Assembly (NCBI GenBank): GCA_028641055.1
Contig: CM054062.1
Coordinates: forward strand, 23,258,536 to 23,322,535
Source of the DNA: Alopecurus myosuroides
Taxonomy: Eukaryota > Streptophyta > Magnoliopsida > Poales > Poaceae
Length of the DNA stretch: 64,000 nt
Direction of reading: 5' to 3'
Made by a program: the position numbers and the translations under genes. How positions within the stretch are numbered: position 1 is the first letter of the stretch; the number at the start of each line of letters is the position of its first letter. A model generated the notes under the pieces. The model made no database searches and was not told the origin of the DNA. It saw nothing but the letters and a program-made list of their open reading frames with translations. Below, one piece after another: positions 34,995 through 47,432 of the stretch.

Positions 34995-36016
34995 CTAATC
35001 GAGAAGAAGCCAAACAACAACGAAGGAAGACGGGCAATCAATACATGGCATAAGTGCACAAACATTGGATGATGCATGTCATGTTTAATAGATGCACCAA
35101 AATAACTTGATTGACATGAAACACAAGTTTAAATGGATTCCATATGCAAAAAGGGTGCATATGGAAGCCCATGCTTGGAGTTGAATTAATTGTTCTATCA
35201 CTAAGCATTAGGTGTAGTTGAATTAGTATGATGCATGCATGATGAATAAAAATAACATAACAAAGTTAATTGCAATTGGAATGATAGTTAATCATTTTAG
35301 AAAACATTAACAAGTTTGGAATTATTGGTACTTAATGGTGTTGAACAAGTATTGATTGTTTTCAACAATTTAAAGTATGCAAAACCAATTACAAATTTTA
35401 TATTTGAAAAGTTTATCAAATTTTAGTTGGATTACATGTTTCACAATTTGAAATTGGACTTTGGATTAATTAGTTATGAATTAAACAATTTTAAACAATT
35501 TTTAATTGAATTAAACAAGATTTAAATAGTTTGGGCAATTAAAATTGTTCAAACCAGAAAACAAAATTCATATTTGAATAGAGCATTCAAAATGGTGTGA
35601 AAAACATATTTTATTTGAATTATTTGAAAACAGTATGAATTAGTTATGAATTATTTCAATTTGCATTTGAATTATTTGAATTTGAATTTAGATTGCATTT
35701 TGAAAAATTCAAAACAGAACACAAATTGCATATTTGGAAAGTTTATAAAATTTGGATCAGAATAGACATCAAGTTTGCATTTGTTGGATTTATAAAATGG
35801 GAGATATTGAATTTTAAAGTTTTGATTTAATTCTGTTATTTAAAAAGAATTTGGAATTTTTGAAATTCGCAGAAAACCTTTTGCTACTCAGGTTCTATCT
35901 ACCCACTGCCACTGCGCAGTGGGCCAGAGGGGCCAGCGTGGCGCACACGCTGGCGTGGCTTCCAGTGCCACTGCCTGGTGGGGCTCTGCGCGTGGGAGAA
36001 AAACTCCAAAAAAAGT

Positions 36017-36090
36017 TTGTGGCTTCCGGGACTCGAACCCGTGCCCGCTCGCGAAAATTCAGAGGGAAGCTACCACTGCGCTGTGCTCGA
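36017..36090 (-). other. tRNA-like module in the element 2 5' LTR
   Basis: Same module as at 25872-25945, with an exact GGTTCGAGTCC B-box and an AGCGCAGTGGTAGC A-box-like segment on the minus strand, about 540 bp downstream of the TATA box. Confidence 0.55.
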
Positions 36091-36628
36091 ACGTTTGACA
36101 GGGAAACATGCGCAGCCAAGGTAACGTTCAGAAGCGGGGTTAACTGAATTTTTACGCGCGCGCGCTAACTGAACTTGACAGAGATAAACCGGCGGCGATC
36201 ACCGTTGTGCCGTGCCCGTGGCTGCTGCAAGGTGGTGCTGGGTGCAGTGCAGTGTGTGCACGGATGCGGTGATGCTTGCGCATCCACAGAGAGAGAGAGG
36301 AAGGTGCGTGGCGAGCTCACCGGCGTGCAGAACGAAGCAGAGGCTCGACGTTGGCTGACGGCGGCGTCGAGGACGGCGTGGTCGATCTCGGGCTCCTCCG
36401 CGAGCGAGCAGGTGTCCAACGTGAAGCAGGGATGGAGGCGGTGCGGATTCCAGAGTTTTGGTAGCTAGGAGGGAGTCGAGGGTGGCGAGGCCATGGCGAT
36501 CTTCAGAGGATTGGCGCCGGCGATGGAAATCAGAGAGGGGGAGCGAGGGATTCCGGCGAGAGAGAGATATTTGTGGCGGCGCTGAGGAACCCTAGGACGA
36601 TAGGGGGTACAGGGGTGCCCTAGGCTCA

Positions 36629-36636
36629 CTTATATA
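36629..36636 (-). promoter_or_regulatory. TATA box of element 2 (5' LTR)
   Basis: On the minus strand CCCTATATAAG precedes a GC-rich leader with a short upstream reading frame that starts ATGGCCTC and stops after nine codons. The equivalent position in element 3 also has an ATGGCCTC start with a 12-codon frame. This is the most promoter-like site in the family, about 830 bp into the LTR, which implies a short U3 and a very long transcribed U5. Confidence 0.6.
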
Positions 36637-38297
36637 GGGTGGAGGCGCTGCGGTGGCCGCCGTGGTCGCGCGCGGTCGCCGTGGAGGCCTCCGATGGGCG
36701 CCGTACGGGAGGACGAAGAAGGAGGGCGCGCGCACGAATCTCCGCGCAGCTCGAAACGGTAAGTTGTGCTGCGCGGGCTGGGCTGCTGCGCGCTAGGGCT
36801 AGGTGGGCTTGGGCCAAGCGGTAGATTAGGTGCTGCTGCTCGCTTCTCCTTTTATTCTTTTCTGTTTTTATATTTTTTTTTTTGCAGATTGCTTTTGGAA
36901 GAAAGTTGTTAAGGTTTTAATCAAGGAAAATTCTAGAAAAATTTAGTTAAGCTTTTTAGACAATTAGAAACCACACTGTAAACTTGGATTTCAAAAATTG
37001 AAATTTAAAATTATGGTTTGTGTTTGAATTCAAAATAGAGGGATTTGAGTTTAATAAAATCTTTGATAAAACATGTATAAAAATAGGGTTACCCCTAGGG
37101 TTTTAGAATGATTTAGAGGGAAGAAATGTTTGGTGATTTTTATGGTTCCCAAAAGGTACTGATTGAGAATTTGGAAATGGTTTGAATTTAATTGGTGGAA
37201 ATAAAGGAATGATTTGAGGCAACAATTTAATAAGTGAAAACAAGGAATAAAAGGGTTGTTTTTATTTGTTATTTTGGTTCCAAAGGTTGTAACAGAGCAA
37301 GTATGAAACCATGTTTGAAAAAGGTTTGAATTTGAGTTGTGAAAACAGAATAAAACAGATGGAAAACAAATGCAAACAATAAGTAAACATGATGACATGA
37401 TGCATTGCTTGAAATAAGACAAAGAACAAAGCATTCTAGGGGTATTTTCATACTTGGGATGTTACATCCATGATGAGCGCACTACCCGCATGTGGGAAGC
37501 GAGTATGGGTGCCCCCCTCAATTTGATTCGATTCGCATCTCGTCCAAATCGCCTCATTTAGTTCGTGTTTTCCATTTGCCGCATGCATGTTTTTGCGAGC
37601 CCAGCGCAGGGTGGAACTTTTATAGTCGGCATATAGGGGGACACGGTCTTAGAGTGCTATGAGGGTCCCTTTTCTTCGGGGCTTGATTAGCCGTGCGCCC
37701 AAGGTGCTTTGGGCTTGATGCGAAGAAGAGTTGAGTTGTGTTGAGTGCCCCGCTTGGTGGGAGGCATCCCATCTGGCGGGTTATTCATACGTGTACGGCC
37801 AAATTGGTGCAACCCTGCAGGGATAAATCTTCTCGAGAAGCCGTGTTTTCCGCGGTTATGGTTAACTTGGTGAAGGTACTGGCTAACAAGTACTCAGGAC
37901 AACTTAAACCTAATGATTCAGAATCTCGCACCCAATGATTAACAACTTGACTAGTAATAGGATTATTGACACAAAAACTTGATTCATCTTTAATCCAACT
38001 GTGTGAGTTATCCTCGGATTGCTTCTTCGGATAAGGGGCGAGATCCAGGATGGGTTTGTTTGATGTTATCTTTAAGTTGGTTACAATACTCGATCTTATC
38101 TCCTTTCTGTTAGCCGGAAGTGGTAGAATCTCTGTAGTTGGTTAGCGCAGCCAGTTGCAGCATCTTTTATATCCCCTTCCTTCCGTTGAACCCAAAGCAT
38201 TTGTACTTGGTTTTGACGGGTTACATTTTGGTGAACTGTGAGTCTTGCTTGCCAGTACTTGGATGTACTGACCCCTTTGGGGCTGTGGTTTCCGCAG

Positions 38298-38362
38298 ACT
38301 ACGCTTACGAGGATCCAGGTGACGGCTACTACGTGGAGTTTGACGAGGCTGCTGACGAGTAG
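38298..38362 (+). CDS. split acidic LTR ORF, exon B (middle LTR)
   Basis: This 65-nt segment follows TTTCCGCAG and ends in TAG. Joined to exon A at 22528-22605 it continues in frame and ends GYYVEFDEAADE. The two exons are now separated by element 2, so this copy is disrupted. Confidence 0.42.
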
Positions 38363-38618
38363 GTAGCGGACCCGGGCAGGATCCGAGACTACGTGGATGG
38401 GCTCCGTCTTTATTTCAGTTTCCCTCTTCTTAAGCCTATTTGGATTTGTCTGTACTCAGACACCTTGAATGCTTCCGCTGAGATGTAATGATGTTATGTT
38501 GGGACATGTGTCCTCTGGATGATTGTATTTGCTATTCTCTGCCCTAGTGAGGGCCAGTTGCAACTTATTTCAATCTTTTGTGTCCTAGAGATATGTTGTG
38601 CTATCATTCTGTTTCAAA

Positions 38619-38661
38619 CCGTTGACGTACCATGTGTGTATGGTATGAAGTACGTCAATGG
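38619..38661 (+). other. conserved LTR hairpin (middle LTR of element 3)
   Basis: CCGTTGACGTAC pairs with GTACGTCAATGG; the one altered position becomes a G-U wobble in RNA. The third LTR has the same arms at 49029-49040 and 49060-49071. Confidence 0.5.
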
Positions 38662-38839
38662 TAGTGTCCTGATTTCTATGGGATAGTTTACGTCGACGCT
38701 GGACAGATAGGGGTTGGTTGTCACACATACGTGTGTTGGCCTACTCGTAAGAGGACGCGGGTGCCGGTAAGCCCCATAATCCAATCTACTACTGTTCAAT
38801 GGAACGACGAGTATCCTCTAGAAGTCCGGGTGCGACAAA

Positions 38840-38852
38840 TGGTATCAGAGCC
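38840..38852 (+). promoter_or_regulatory. primer binding site of element 3 (tRNA-Met type)
   Basis: TGGTATCAGAGCC lies two bases after the LTR end and is identical to the element 2 site. The leader from here to the pre-gag ORF (38853-39247) shows no other convincing feature beyond a possible 3' splice site (CATCTGCAG, ending at about 39214). Confidence 0.88.
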
Positions 38853-39247
38853 TGTCTGCCTGTAGGATCCCTTTTTACTGGTCGCAGTTGAGTCTAGAAA
38901 CTATTTTGTAGCTATATAGGAAAAATGAAACGTGAGAGTAGGAATTCTGCCATTTTTCTTCTTTCCCCACCCACCCACCCTTTTCTGGTAAGGAAGTGCA
39001 ATGTTGTTTTTCTCTTCTCACCTAAACTTTCAAGTTAGGATTTCACGTGTTTTGGGTTCTCCGTAGTACCTCAGGAGTTTTTGGTTTCGTGTTTCCCGAT
39101 GTTGCTTCAATATCCTGTTCTTTTCAACATCCTTTTCGTCCGTTGAACCTTGTTGTTGCTTTCCACTTCAGTTCTCTACCGGCGTCTAATCAAAACCTCC
39201 CAAATCATCTGCAGACGGATCTCAGGTTCTACCCGCAGGTGGTTCGG

Positions 39248-40030
39248 ATGAGTCGTTGTGAGAGCACCGCCGGTTATCCGGAGATGCTGAGAGACATGGT
39301 CACTTATCTGGGGTTCCGTTGGGCACCAGAGTACCAGGTCTATGAGCAGCAGCGAGAGTTTGACCAGACCTACTACCAGGCTATCGTCTACATTCTGTCA
39401 GATGATGGCATGAGCGTTGTCCACCGCTACGAGGCAGTAGGTTCCACAGTGGATATGGCCGTGCAGCAGGCAGCTTATGTGAGTCTCACCGTCCTTCGTG
39501 CTGACTACTGGGGATTTGACGATTCTATCTATCGCCACATCCCCCGTGGTTACATCACTTCGGAGGGAGCTCACTTCACTCTCTACGACAACCTGGATGT
39601 CTACGAGCATGATAACACCAGGCTGCACACCACCGCTCAGTTTGTGAGGCACAGTGACGTTGTTGCAACCACACTTTCTCAGGAGTTGGCCTCAGTCAGG
39701 GAGCAGCTCTACCTTGCTTTGACTCGTCTGGCGACGTACGCCACAGACTTTGTTGGAGATGAGCGCTTTGCACGTTTCGATCAGCCAGTTGGTCGTCGTC
39801 TACCAGATGCTGGAGGTTACGAGCCGATCAGAGGTCCACTCCTCAACCTCGGAGCTGGTTACACTGGGATTCCACGCTTTGGAGCACAGGGAGACGACGC
39901 TTTCTACTTCATCACACCGAGAGTTGCTCTCAGAGCAGTCCCGATCTACGTGGATCGTCGTTCTACCTACTTTCGTGGGATTCCTCCTCACCGTATCTCT
40001 CGTCGTACTACTCGCCGCCGTCCTGCGTGA
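39248..40030 (+). CDS. pre-gag ORF of element 3 (260 aa)
   Basis: This is the counterpart of the element 2 ORF at 31959-32774, starting at the first shared ATG (MSRCESTAG). The frame is open further upstream to 39047, but the ATG used in element 2 is ACG here. All 260 residues align without gaps, and roughly 50 differ, many of them in a variable stretch around residues 112-142. The region matching the dsRNA-binding pattern (about 12-86) and the segment around LPDAGGYEPIRGPLL are the best kept. The ORF is undamaged although gag-pol next to it carries a nonsense codon and a frameshift. The end lies 210 nt before the gag ATG, the same spacing as in element 2. Confidence 0.68.
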   Translation: MSRCESTAGYPEMLRDMVTYLGFRWAPEYQVYEQQREFDQTYYQAIVYILSDDGMSVVHRYEAVGSTVDMAVQQAAYVSLTVLRADYWGFDDSIYRHIPRGYITSEGAHFTLYDNLDVYEHDNTRLHTTAQFVRHSDVVATTLSQELASVREQLYLALTRLATYATDFVGDERFARFDQPVGRRLPDAGGYEPIRGPLLNLGAGYTGIPRFGAQGDDAFYFITPRVALRAVPIYVDRRSTYFRGIPPHRISRRTTRRRPA

Positions 40031-40240
40031 TGAGCATGGGAGTACCGATGTATCCATTCCTAGCTATGTTTAATTATCCTTTGGCTTTCGAACCATGTAT
40101 TGGTGTGTTGGATATTCTGATGTATTTGAACATGTGATGATGTACCTGTTGGTTATCTATTCATGCGTCGGAATAATCTATCTTTCGGTTACCAAGTCTA
40201 TCCTTTTCTGTTGTTGTGCTAAAATGCATGTCTATTCAGG

Positions 40241-43200
40241 ATGCCGCCAACAAGGAGCAACCCGCCTGAACCACCTCCGCTCACGGAGCTGTTAACTTAG
40301 ATGACTCAGGTCGTGACTCCGATGGCCCAGATCCAGGCTAACCAGCACAACAACCAGAATGCTCCGCGAGTCAGCATCAAGGAGTTCCTCAGTATGGGTC
40401 CGAGAGCTTTCATGGCAACACGTGAGCCTCTGGATGCTGATGACTGGATCAGGGAGATGACCAGGGCTCTGGACATTGCTCACGTTGCTGAGGAAGACAA
40501 AGTCAAGTATGCCACCTACCTACTAAAGGGTCAGGCAGCCACTTGGTGGGAGAACTACCAGACCATGAGAGCTGGCTATCCTATCACCTGGGGATGTTTC
40601 AAGGATGCCTTCCTGAAGCACCACATCCCAGATGGTCTCATGGAAAGGATGCATGAGGAGTTTTGCTCTCTCAAGCAGGGCAAGCTGGACGTCATTGGAT
40701 ATCAGAACGAGTTCAATCGTCTCGCTCGATACGCTGGTGATGAGGTGTCCACTGAGGCTAAGAAGATGGCAAGGTTCCGCCGAGGTTTTAACCCGGAACT
40801 GAAGTACGCACTCACCAACATCAAGTGCAAGGACTTCGAGGAGCTCGTGAACACCGCGCTCAATGAGGAAAATGGGCGCAAGGCGTTCGAGGAGTCCCGC
40901 AAGCACTCGCGTGAGGGTGGTTCCTCCTCCAACATGACCACCCCCCCGCAGAAGCGCCGCATCTGGGTGCCAAATGGTGCTGTCACTCGGGCTCCATATG
41001 CCCAAGCTTCTCCAGGCTTTGCTCCCCGCCCACCCAACCCAGCTCAGATGCAGAGTCAGAGGGTTCCAATGGGGCAGCCAAGGCCAGGTCCTCCTCGTGT
41101 CGTCACTTGCTACAAGTGCAAGGAGACTGGACACTATGCTGATAAGTGCACTCAGAGGCAGCTACCTCCACCTCCTCGCCCCAACACCAACCAGGCAATG
41201 GTTCGTGCTCCCCCGGCTAAAGCCTTCAACTCCAACAACAGGCCTGTCGGGGGGACCGCGAGGGTGAATCATATCAAGGCCGACAAAGCTGAGGAAGCTA
41301 CTGACGTCGTTCTCGGTATATTAGCCGTAAACTCTATTCCAGCTAAAGTGTTGTTTGATACCGGAGCATCGCATTCTTTTGTGTCAAAGATCTTTGCAAC
41401 AGCATACAACCTAGTTCTGGTTCCACTAAGCAATCAAATCTATGTTCACTCTCCGGGAACTAAAATGATTACTTCCAAGATAAGTATGGACAATCAAATC
41501 CTAATTGGAGGTCGCATATTCCTTGCTTCACTCATGTTGCTGGGAAATTCTGACATTGATGTCATTCTGGGTATGGATTGGTTGAAGACCCACAAAGCAA
41601 AAATTGACTGTGCTCAAAAGTCAATAACTCTCTCTCACCCTTCTGGCCAGATAGTCTATTCTCCATATGGATCAAGTTCTGTTCAGCTGTTCAACCTAGA
41701 TGCAAAACCCCTTCCTGCAATTGAAAATGTTCCGGTGGTTTGTGAATTCCCTGACGTCTTTCCAGAAGAGTTGCCAGGGATGCCTCCGGACAGAGCAGTG
41801 GAGTTCGTGATCGAGCTTGAGCCAGGTACTGCTCCAATCTCTAAGCATCCATACAAGATAGCTCCTCCTGAACTGAAATTGTTGAAGGAGCAAATCGATA
41901 TGTACATGGAGAAAGGTTACATTCAGCCTAGTTCTTCGGCTTGGGGTTGCCCAACTCTGTTTGTTGCCAAGAAGGATCAAACAAAAAGACTCGTGGTTGA
42001 CTATCGTCCTCTCAACGAGAAAACTATCAAAAACAAGTATCCAATTCCTCGTATCGATGATCTTTTTGATCAACTTGCTGGAGCCTCAATATTCTCAAAG
42101 TTGGACTTGAGGATGGGTTACCATCAGATAAAGATCAGAAAGGAAGATATTCCTAAGACAGCTTTCACCACTCGGTACGGTCTATATGAATACACCGTCA
42201 TGTCCTTTGGTCTCACCAATGCACCGGCGAGTTCTCAAGACTCATGAATTCTGTCTTCCATGAATACCTCGACAAGTTCGTTGTGGTATATCTCGATGAC
42301 ATTCTGGTCTACTCAAAATCCGAGGAAGAGCATGGAGAACACCTTCGTCTCACTCTCATGAAACTTCGCGAGCATCGTCTATATGCCAAGTTCTCCAAAT
42401 GTGAGTTCTGGATTCCAGAAGTTGCTTACCTTGGTCATATCATCTCTGCCAAAGGCATAGCCATTGACCCAGAAAAGGTTAAGGCAATTGTTGATTGGAA
42501 ACCTCCTAAGACGGTGAAGCAAGTCAGAAGTTTTCTTGGCTTGGCTAGCTATTGCCGTCGTTTCGTCCAAAACTTCTCCAAGATTGCCAAACCTCTCACT
42601 GATCTCATAAAGAAGGACAAGAAGTTCGTTTGGACTCCACAGTGTGATGAGAGTTTCAATCTCTTGAAGACTAAACTCACTTCTACTCCAGTTCTGGTTG
42701 GCCCAGATACTACCAAACCTTTCCAGATATTCTGTGATGCATCTCTCCAAGGTCTAGGTGCAGTTCTTATGCAAGAACGTCAAGTTGTGGCTTATGCTTC
42801 ACGTCAGTTGAATGCACATGAGCAAAACTATCCCACACATGATCTTGAACTTGCAGCAGTTGTGTTTGCCCTCAAGAAATGGAGGCAATACTTGTTGGGT
42901 AACAAAACTGAAATCTTTTCCGATCATAAGAGTCTGAAATACATCTTCACTCAACCAGATCTAAACCTCAGGCAAAGGAGATGGATTGAAAAGATTAAAG
43001 ACTTTGATCTCACCATTTCTTACACTCCAGGCAAGGCTAATGTTATGGCCGATGCTCTCAGTCGCAAATCCTATTGCAATAATCTCATGATCATGGAAAG
43101 CCAACCTCCACTTCATGAAGAATTCCAGAAGCTGAACCTTGGTCTTGTTCCTCAAGGTTTTATTGCTAGCTTGACAGCCAGTCCAACTCTCGAGGACAAG

Positions 43201-44628
43201 ATTCGTTCTGAACAACTTCGTGATACTGAAATCAAGAAGATTGTAGAGCACATCAAGGAAGGCAATGATAAATTCAAGTCCTTCTCAATTGATGACAAGG
43301 GAACTGTGATCTTCGAAGGACGCATTGCAGTTCCTCAGATTCAAAGTCTCAAAGATGTCATTCTCAAGGAGGCTCATGAAACTCCTCTCTCCATCCACCC
43401 TGGAAGTACAAAGATGTACCAGGATCTTAAGACTCTGTATTGGTGGCCTGGCATGAAACGTGAAATTGCTCAATACGTTTCTGAATGCGACGTTTGTCAA
43501 CGTGTTAAGGCAGTCCATCAGAAAACAGCAGGTCTACTCCAACCTCTGAAAATTCCTGAGTGGAAATGGGACATGATTAAAATGGACTTCGTTACTGGTT
43601 TTCCAAAGTCCAAGAAGGGCAACGATGCAATCTTCGTTGTTATTGATCGTCTCACTAAAGTAGCTCACTTCTTTGCTGTAAAGGAAACTATCTCAGATAG
43701 CCAGTTAGCAGAGCTCTACACAGCAAGGATTGTTCCTCTTCATGGTGTTCCATTGGAAATAAGCTCAGACCGTGGAAGTATCTTCACTTCTCATTTCTGG
43801 AAGAGTTTTCAAGAAGCATTGGGCACCAAACTTCTGTTCAGCACAGCTTATCACCCTCAGTCTCAGGGGCAAGTCGAAAGAGTCAATCAGATTCTCGAGG
43901 ATATGCTCAGAGCATGTGGTCTCTCCTTTGGCATGAAATGGGAGGATTGCCTTCCATATGCTGAATTCTCCTACAACAACAGTTTCCAGGCAAGCCTAGG
44001 CATGGCACCATTTGAAGCACTCTATGGCCGCAGATGCAGGAGTCCAATCAATTGGTCTGGAGCTGGTGAACGTTCACTCTTAGGCCCTGACATTGTTAAG
44101 GAAGCCGAGGAGAAAGTTCGTATCATTCGTGACAATCTCAAGATTGCTCAGTCTCGTCAGAAGAGTTACTATGACAGCAAGCACCGTGATATGGTCTATG
44201 CACCTGGTGACAAGGCATATCTCCGTGTAACTCCCCTCAGAGGCACTCATCATTTTGGTGTGAAAGGAAAGCTTGCAGCAAGATACATTGGTCCTTTCAA
44301 CATTCTCTCAAGGCGGGCAGAAAATGCTTATCGTCTTGAACTTCCAGAAAAGCTATCCAAGGTGCACGATGTGTTCCACGTGTCACAGCTCAAGAAGTGT
44401 TTCAAAGATCCAGATCGTGCAGTTGATCATGATTCCATTGAACTGCAAGATGATCTATCTTACGAGGAGCACCCTGTTCGTATTCTCGATGAGACCGAGC
44501 GTAAGACTCGCAACAAGAGCACCAAGTTCATGAAAGTGCAGTGGTCGCATCATTCCGATAAAGAGACAACGTGGGAGACCGAAGAGGATCTTCGCAAGAA
44601 GTATCCAGACCTTTTCGTTTCTCAGTAA
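40241..44628 (+). pseudogene. gag-pol: gag-pol polyprotein of element 3, broken twice
   Basis: The domain order is the same as in element 2: Gag, CCHC knuckle ([14 protein letters not shown]), protease ([10 protein letters not shown]), RT (YLDD), RNase H, integrase with DDE residues, chromodomain. Gag starts at the ATG at 40241-40243 and meets TAG at 40298-40300, where element 2 has a glutamine codon, then is open from the ATG at 40301. A one-base deletion near 42230 (after LTNAPA in the RT) shifts the frame; the rest runs 42244-44628, ending in TAA. Apart from these two lesions the sequence is well preserved, so the element was probably active at insertion and has decayed mildly since. Confidence 0.92.
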
Positions 44629-46179
44629 GGAAACTCGGGGCGCGATTCCTTCAAGGGGGGGCGTTTTGTAACATCCCAAGTATGAAAACCTACCATCTAG
44701 AATGTTTGTTTCCTGTTTAATCAAAGTTTTGCATCATGTCATCATGTTTATTCCCTTGTTTGCATTTGTTACTATTTGTTTTGCTTCTTTTTTATTCTGT
44801 TTTCATAATTGAATTTCAAACAAATTCAAATGATGTGTTTCATACTTGTCATGTTACAACATTTTTTTCAAATAAAAGTTCAATTCAAACAACCTTTTGT
44901 TTCCAATTATTCCATATTTGATCAACTAATAAAATGGTGCTTTTATTTCAATTAAGTAATCCCAAATTGCTTTCAAATTCAAAGCATCTTCAAACAGCAT
45001 CTCATTTGAAAATTATAAAAATACCAAACAAATTCTAATCACTTTTGTTCTATTTAATCACTAGGGGTCACCCTAATAAAAACATTGTTTCCAATATTAA
45101 TCAATTAATTATCAACCTATTCAAATTCAAACCAAAACATTCAAACAGCACACCAATTTGAAGTTATAAAAATAATCAAGACATTTTATACTCATAGTTT
45201 CCAATTAAAGTTATTTGAGTCACCCTATTTAAAATTTTGGTTTTAATAGTCATTTAAAAACTCAAAATCATCTAAATTTGATTTAATTAACAAACAGCAA
45301 ATAAATTTGAATTTTTCAAAAACTTAAGTTGACATTTGGTAGATATTGACCAAATTAGCCCACGTGATTTTTCCCTAAATTTTTAAAACTCAAAAACCTT
45401 TCCATTTCTTCCATTTCTATTTGGTACAAAAAAAACAGAAAAGCGGAAAATAGAAAAAGAAGAAAAACGCGCGCGTAGCAGCTAGCCCAGCCCAGCCCAC
45501 TACCTAGCTTACCCGCGCGGCCCGAAAACGGTTCGATCATCGCCCCCTCTTCTTTCCCAAGTACGGCCGCACATCGCGCGGTGCCACGGCGGCACGGCGA
45601 CGCAGCCGACGGCCAGGAGCCAAACCCTAGACCTATATCTACCCCTAGACCCCCCTGGCGCAGCCTAACCCTAGCCTCCCTCGTTCCCCGAGCTCGCGCC
45701 GCCGTTTTTCACCTCTCTCGCGGCCGATCCCCACCGTCTGAACCTCGCCGGAGACGCCGCTGCTGAAACTGCGATGGCCTCCACCGCTGCAACGCACCAC
45801 CTACCCTCCTAAACCCCGAAATCAACCCACCTCCTCGCCCTCTTCCTATCGCACATCGGAGCCACCCCGGAGACCGAGCAGAACGCTGCCGCCGTCCTCG
45901 TCCACGCCGCTGTCGCCGTCACGCCGCCGTCACCGAGCCTCTGCACGACGACAACGGTGGTGAGCCACCGTGATCTTCTCCTCCTTCCTCTCTGTTGCAT
46001 CCGTGCACGTCCACAGCATCCATCAGTAGCATCCACGAGCACTTCACCACGGTGATCCCCGCCGGCGATCATCGATTCGTTCTCTGACGAAGGTTCAGTC
46101 TTGCGCGCGTCAGTTAAATTCAGTTAACTCGCAGAGCTGAAACATAACCTTACTGCATCTCTGTATCTGTCAAATTCAG

Positions 46180-46247
46180 TCGAGCACCGCAGTGGTAGCA
46201 CTGCTCTGTCCCTTGCGCGCGGTCGTGGGATCGATCCCTCGCGGCCG
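46180..46247 (+). other. tRNA-like module in the third LTR of element 3
   Basis: CGCAGTGGTAGC followed by GGGATCGATCCC at tRNA-like spacing, the same as at 21261-21328. The B-box differs by one base from the best consensus. Confidence 0.45.
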
Positions 46248-47432
46248 CAGATAAAACCAACCTTTTTCCCCCGCGGCTGACAGGCAGGGCCCACCTGTCT
46301 GTGGCCCTGGCTGCCACGCCAGCACGCGAGCACTCCACGCTGGCCCCAGGCCCACGGGCAGTGACTGGGGCTAGGTTACAGCGCGGTAACAATTGTTTTT
46401 TTTCAACTTTCTGTTTTAAAAACTAATCCTTTTAATTCACAGAATAGTCCCTAAAATTAAAACTTTAATAACTTTTAAAATATAACTCTAAATATGTTTG
46501 TTGTTCTAAATTAAATTGTCTAATCCAATTAAACCAATTGTGTACTGTTTTGAAATTTCCAAATGCAATTCAAATTTGAATTCAAATAATTCAATTGCAA
46601 TTTGCTAAAATTCATAACTAATTCATTATTAATCCAAATAATGCAAATAAAATATGTTTTCCATGCTATTTCAAATAACCTTTTCAAATATAAATTTTGT
46701 TTCATGGTTTGAATAATTTAAATTGCCTAAATCATTTAAACCTTGTTTAAATCATTTAAATTTGATAAAATCATAACTTGCTCAAATTAAATTGTTTTTG
46801 AACATGCAAAATATGTTTTCAAACCATCAAAGTATAAACTTTTCAAATATGAATTTGAATTTATGTTTTGAACAAATAAAATTCAAATAAAATTCATGCT
46901 TGTTTTAAATTCAATTAAAATCTTGTTTAATATTGTTTAAGTCATAATAAATTCATCCTAACTCCTATTTCAATATTTGAAACATGTAATCCAACTAAAA
47001 TTTGGTATTCTTTTCAAATATGAATTTTGTTATTTGTTTTGAACATTTTAAGTTGATGAAAACAACAAATGCTTGTGTGACATCTTTAAGTAGCCAAAAA
47101 TTTCCCAACTTAATAAATGATTTCCAAACTTGTTAAATTCCTTTTCCACTTGCATCTATTATTGTTATTTTGTTGTTATCATCATGCATGCATCATGCTA
47201 AACAAACTTTCACATGATAATTAATTGTAGTCCATTTGTTTCCACCCTAATGCATGGACCTTTTCCATATGCAATACAATTGCATATGGGTCCATTTAAA
47301 TTGTGTTACCATGTCCACTAGGTTATTTTGATGCATCTATTAACCTGACATGCATCATCCCATGATTGTGCACTATGCCATGATATTGATTGTTTATATT
47401 TCTGTCTTGTTTGTTTGCTTCTTCTCGGATAG

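Larger units (their letters stand above)
23007..37466 (-). mobile_element. complete Ty3/gypsy chromovirus ('element 2'), young and apparently intact
   Basis: A full-length element of 14,460 bp. The LTRs at 23007-27321 and 33152-37466 are both exactly 4315 bp, with about seven differences seen by eye. Perfect TCCAT duplications flank it (23002-23006 and 37467-37471). On the minus strand the order is 5' LTR, tRNA-Met-type primer site, pre-gag ORF, single-frame gag-pol, polypurine tract, 3' LTR. The chromodomain and the TGGTATCAGAGCC primer site place it among chromoviruses, probably the Tekay/Del clade. It has inserted into an LTR of its own family in the opposite orientation. With no visible break in either ORF it could be autonomous. 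Confidence 0.95.
33152..37466 (-). repeat. 5' LTR of element 2 (4315 bp)
   Basis: Minus-strand LTR with the same ends and length as 23007-27321 and nearly the same sequence. It would drive transcription of the element. TATATAAG lies at 36629-36636, and the transcribed leader would include the tRNA-like module, both exons of the split ORF and the hairpin. It abuts the right half of the middle LTR of element 3 in inverted orientation. Confidence 0.95.
37472..38837 (+). repeat. middle LTR of element 3, right half
   Basis: The LTR resumes after the TCCAT duplication of element 2 and ends GTCCGGGTGCGACA at 38837, directly before the primer site. It includes the palindrome cluster (about 37799-37857: CCAAATTGG, CCCTGCAGGG, CTTCTCGAGAAG, CCGCGG), exon B and the hairpin. 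It acts as the 5' LTR of the internal region that follows. Confidence 0.9.

Noticed and set aside
40523..41134. Long minus-strand ORF (203 codons) opposite element 3 gag, and similar antisense ORFs in 28737-31469
   Set aside because: They lie antisense to a well-supported gag-pol frame and mirror its codon structure; the same shadow ORFs recur in each copy.
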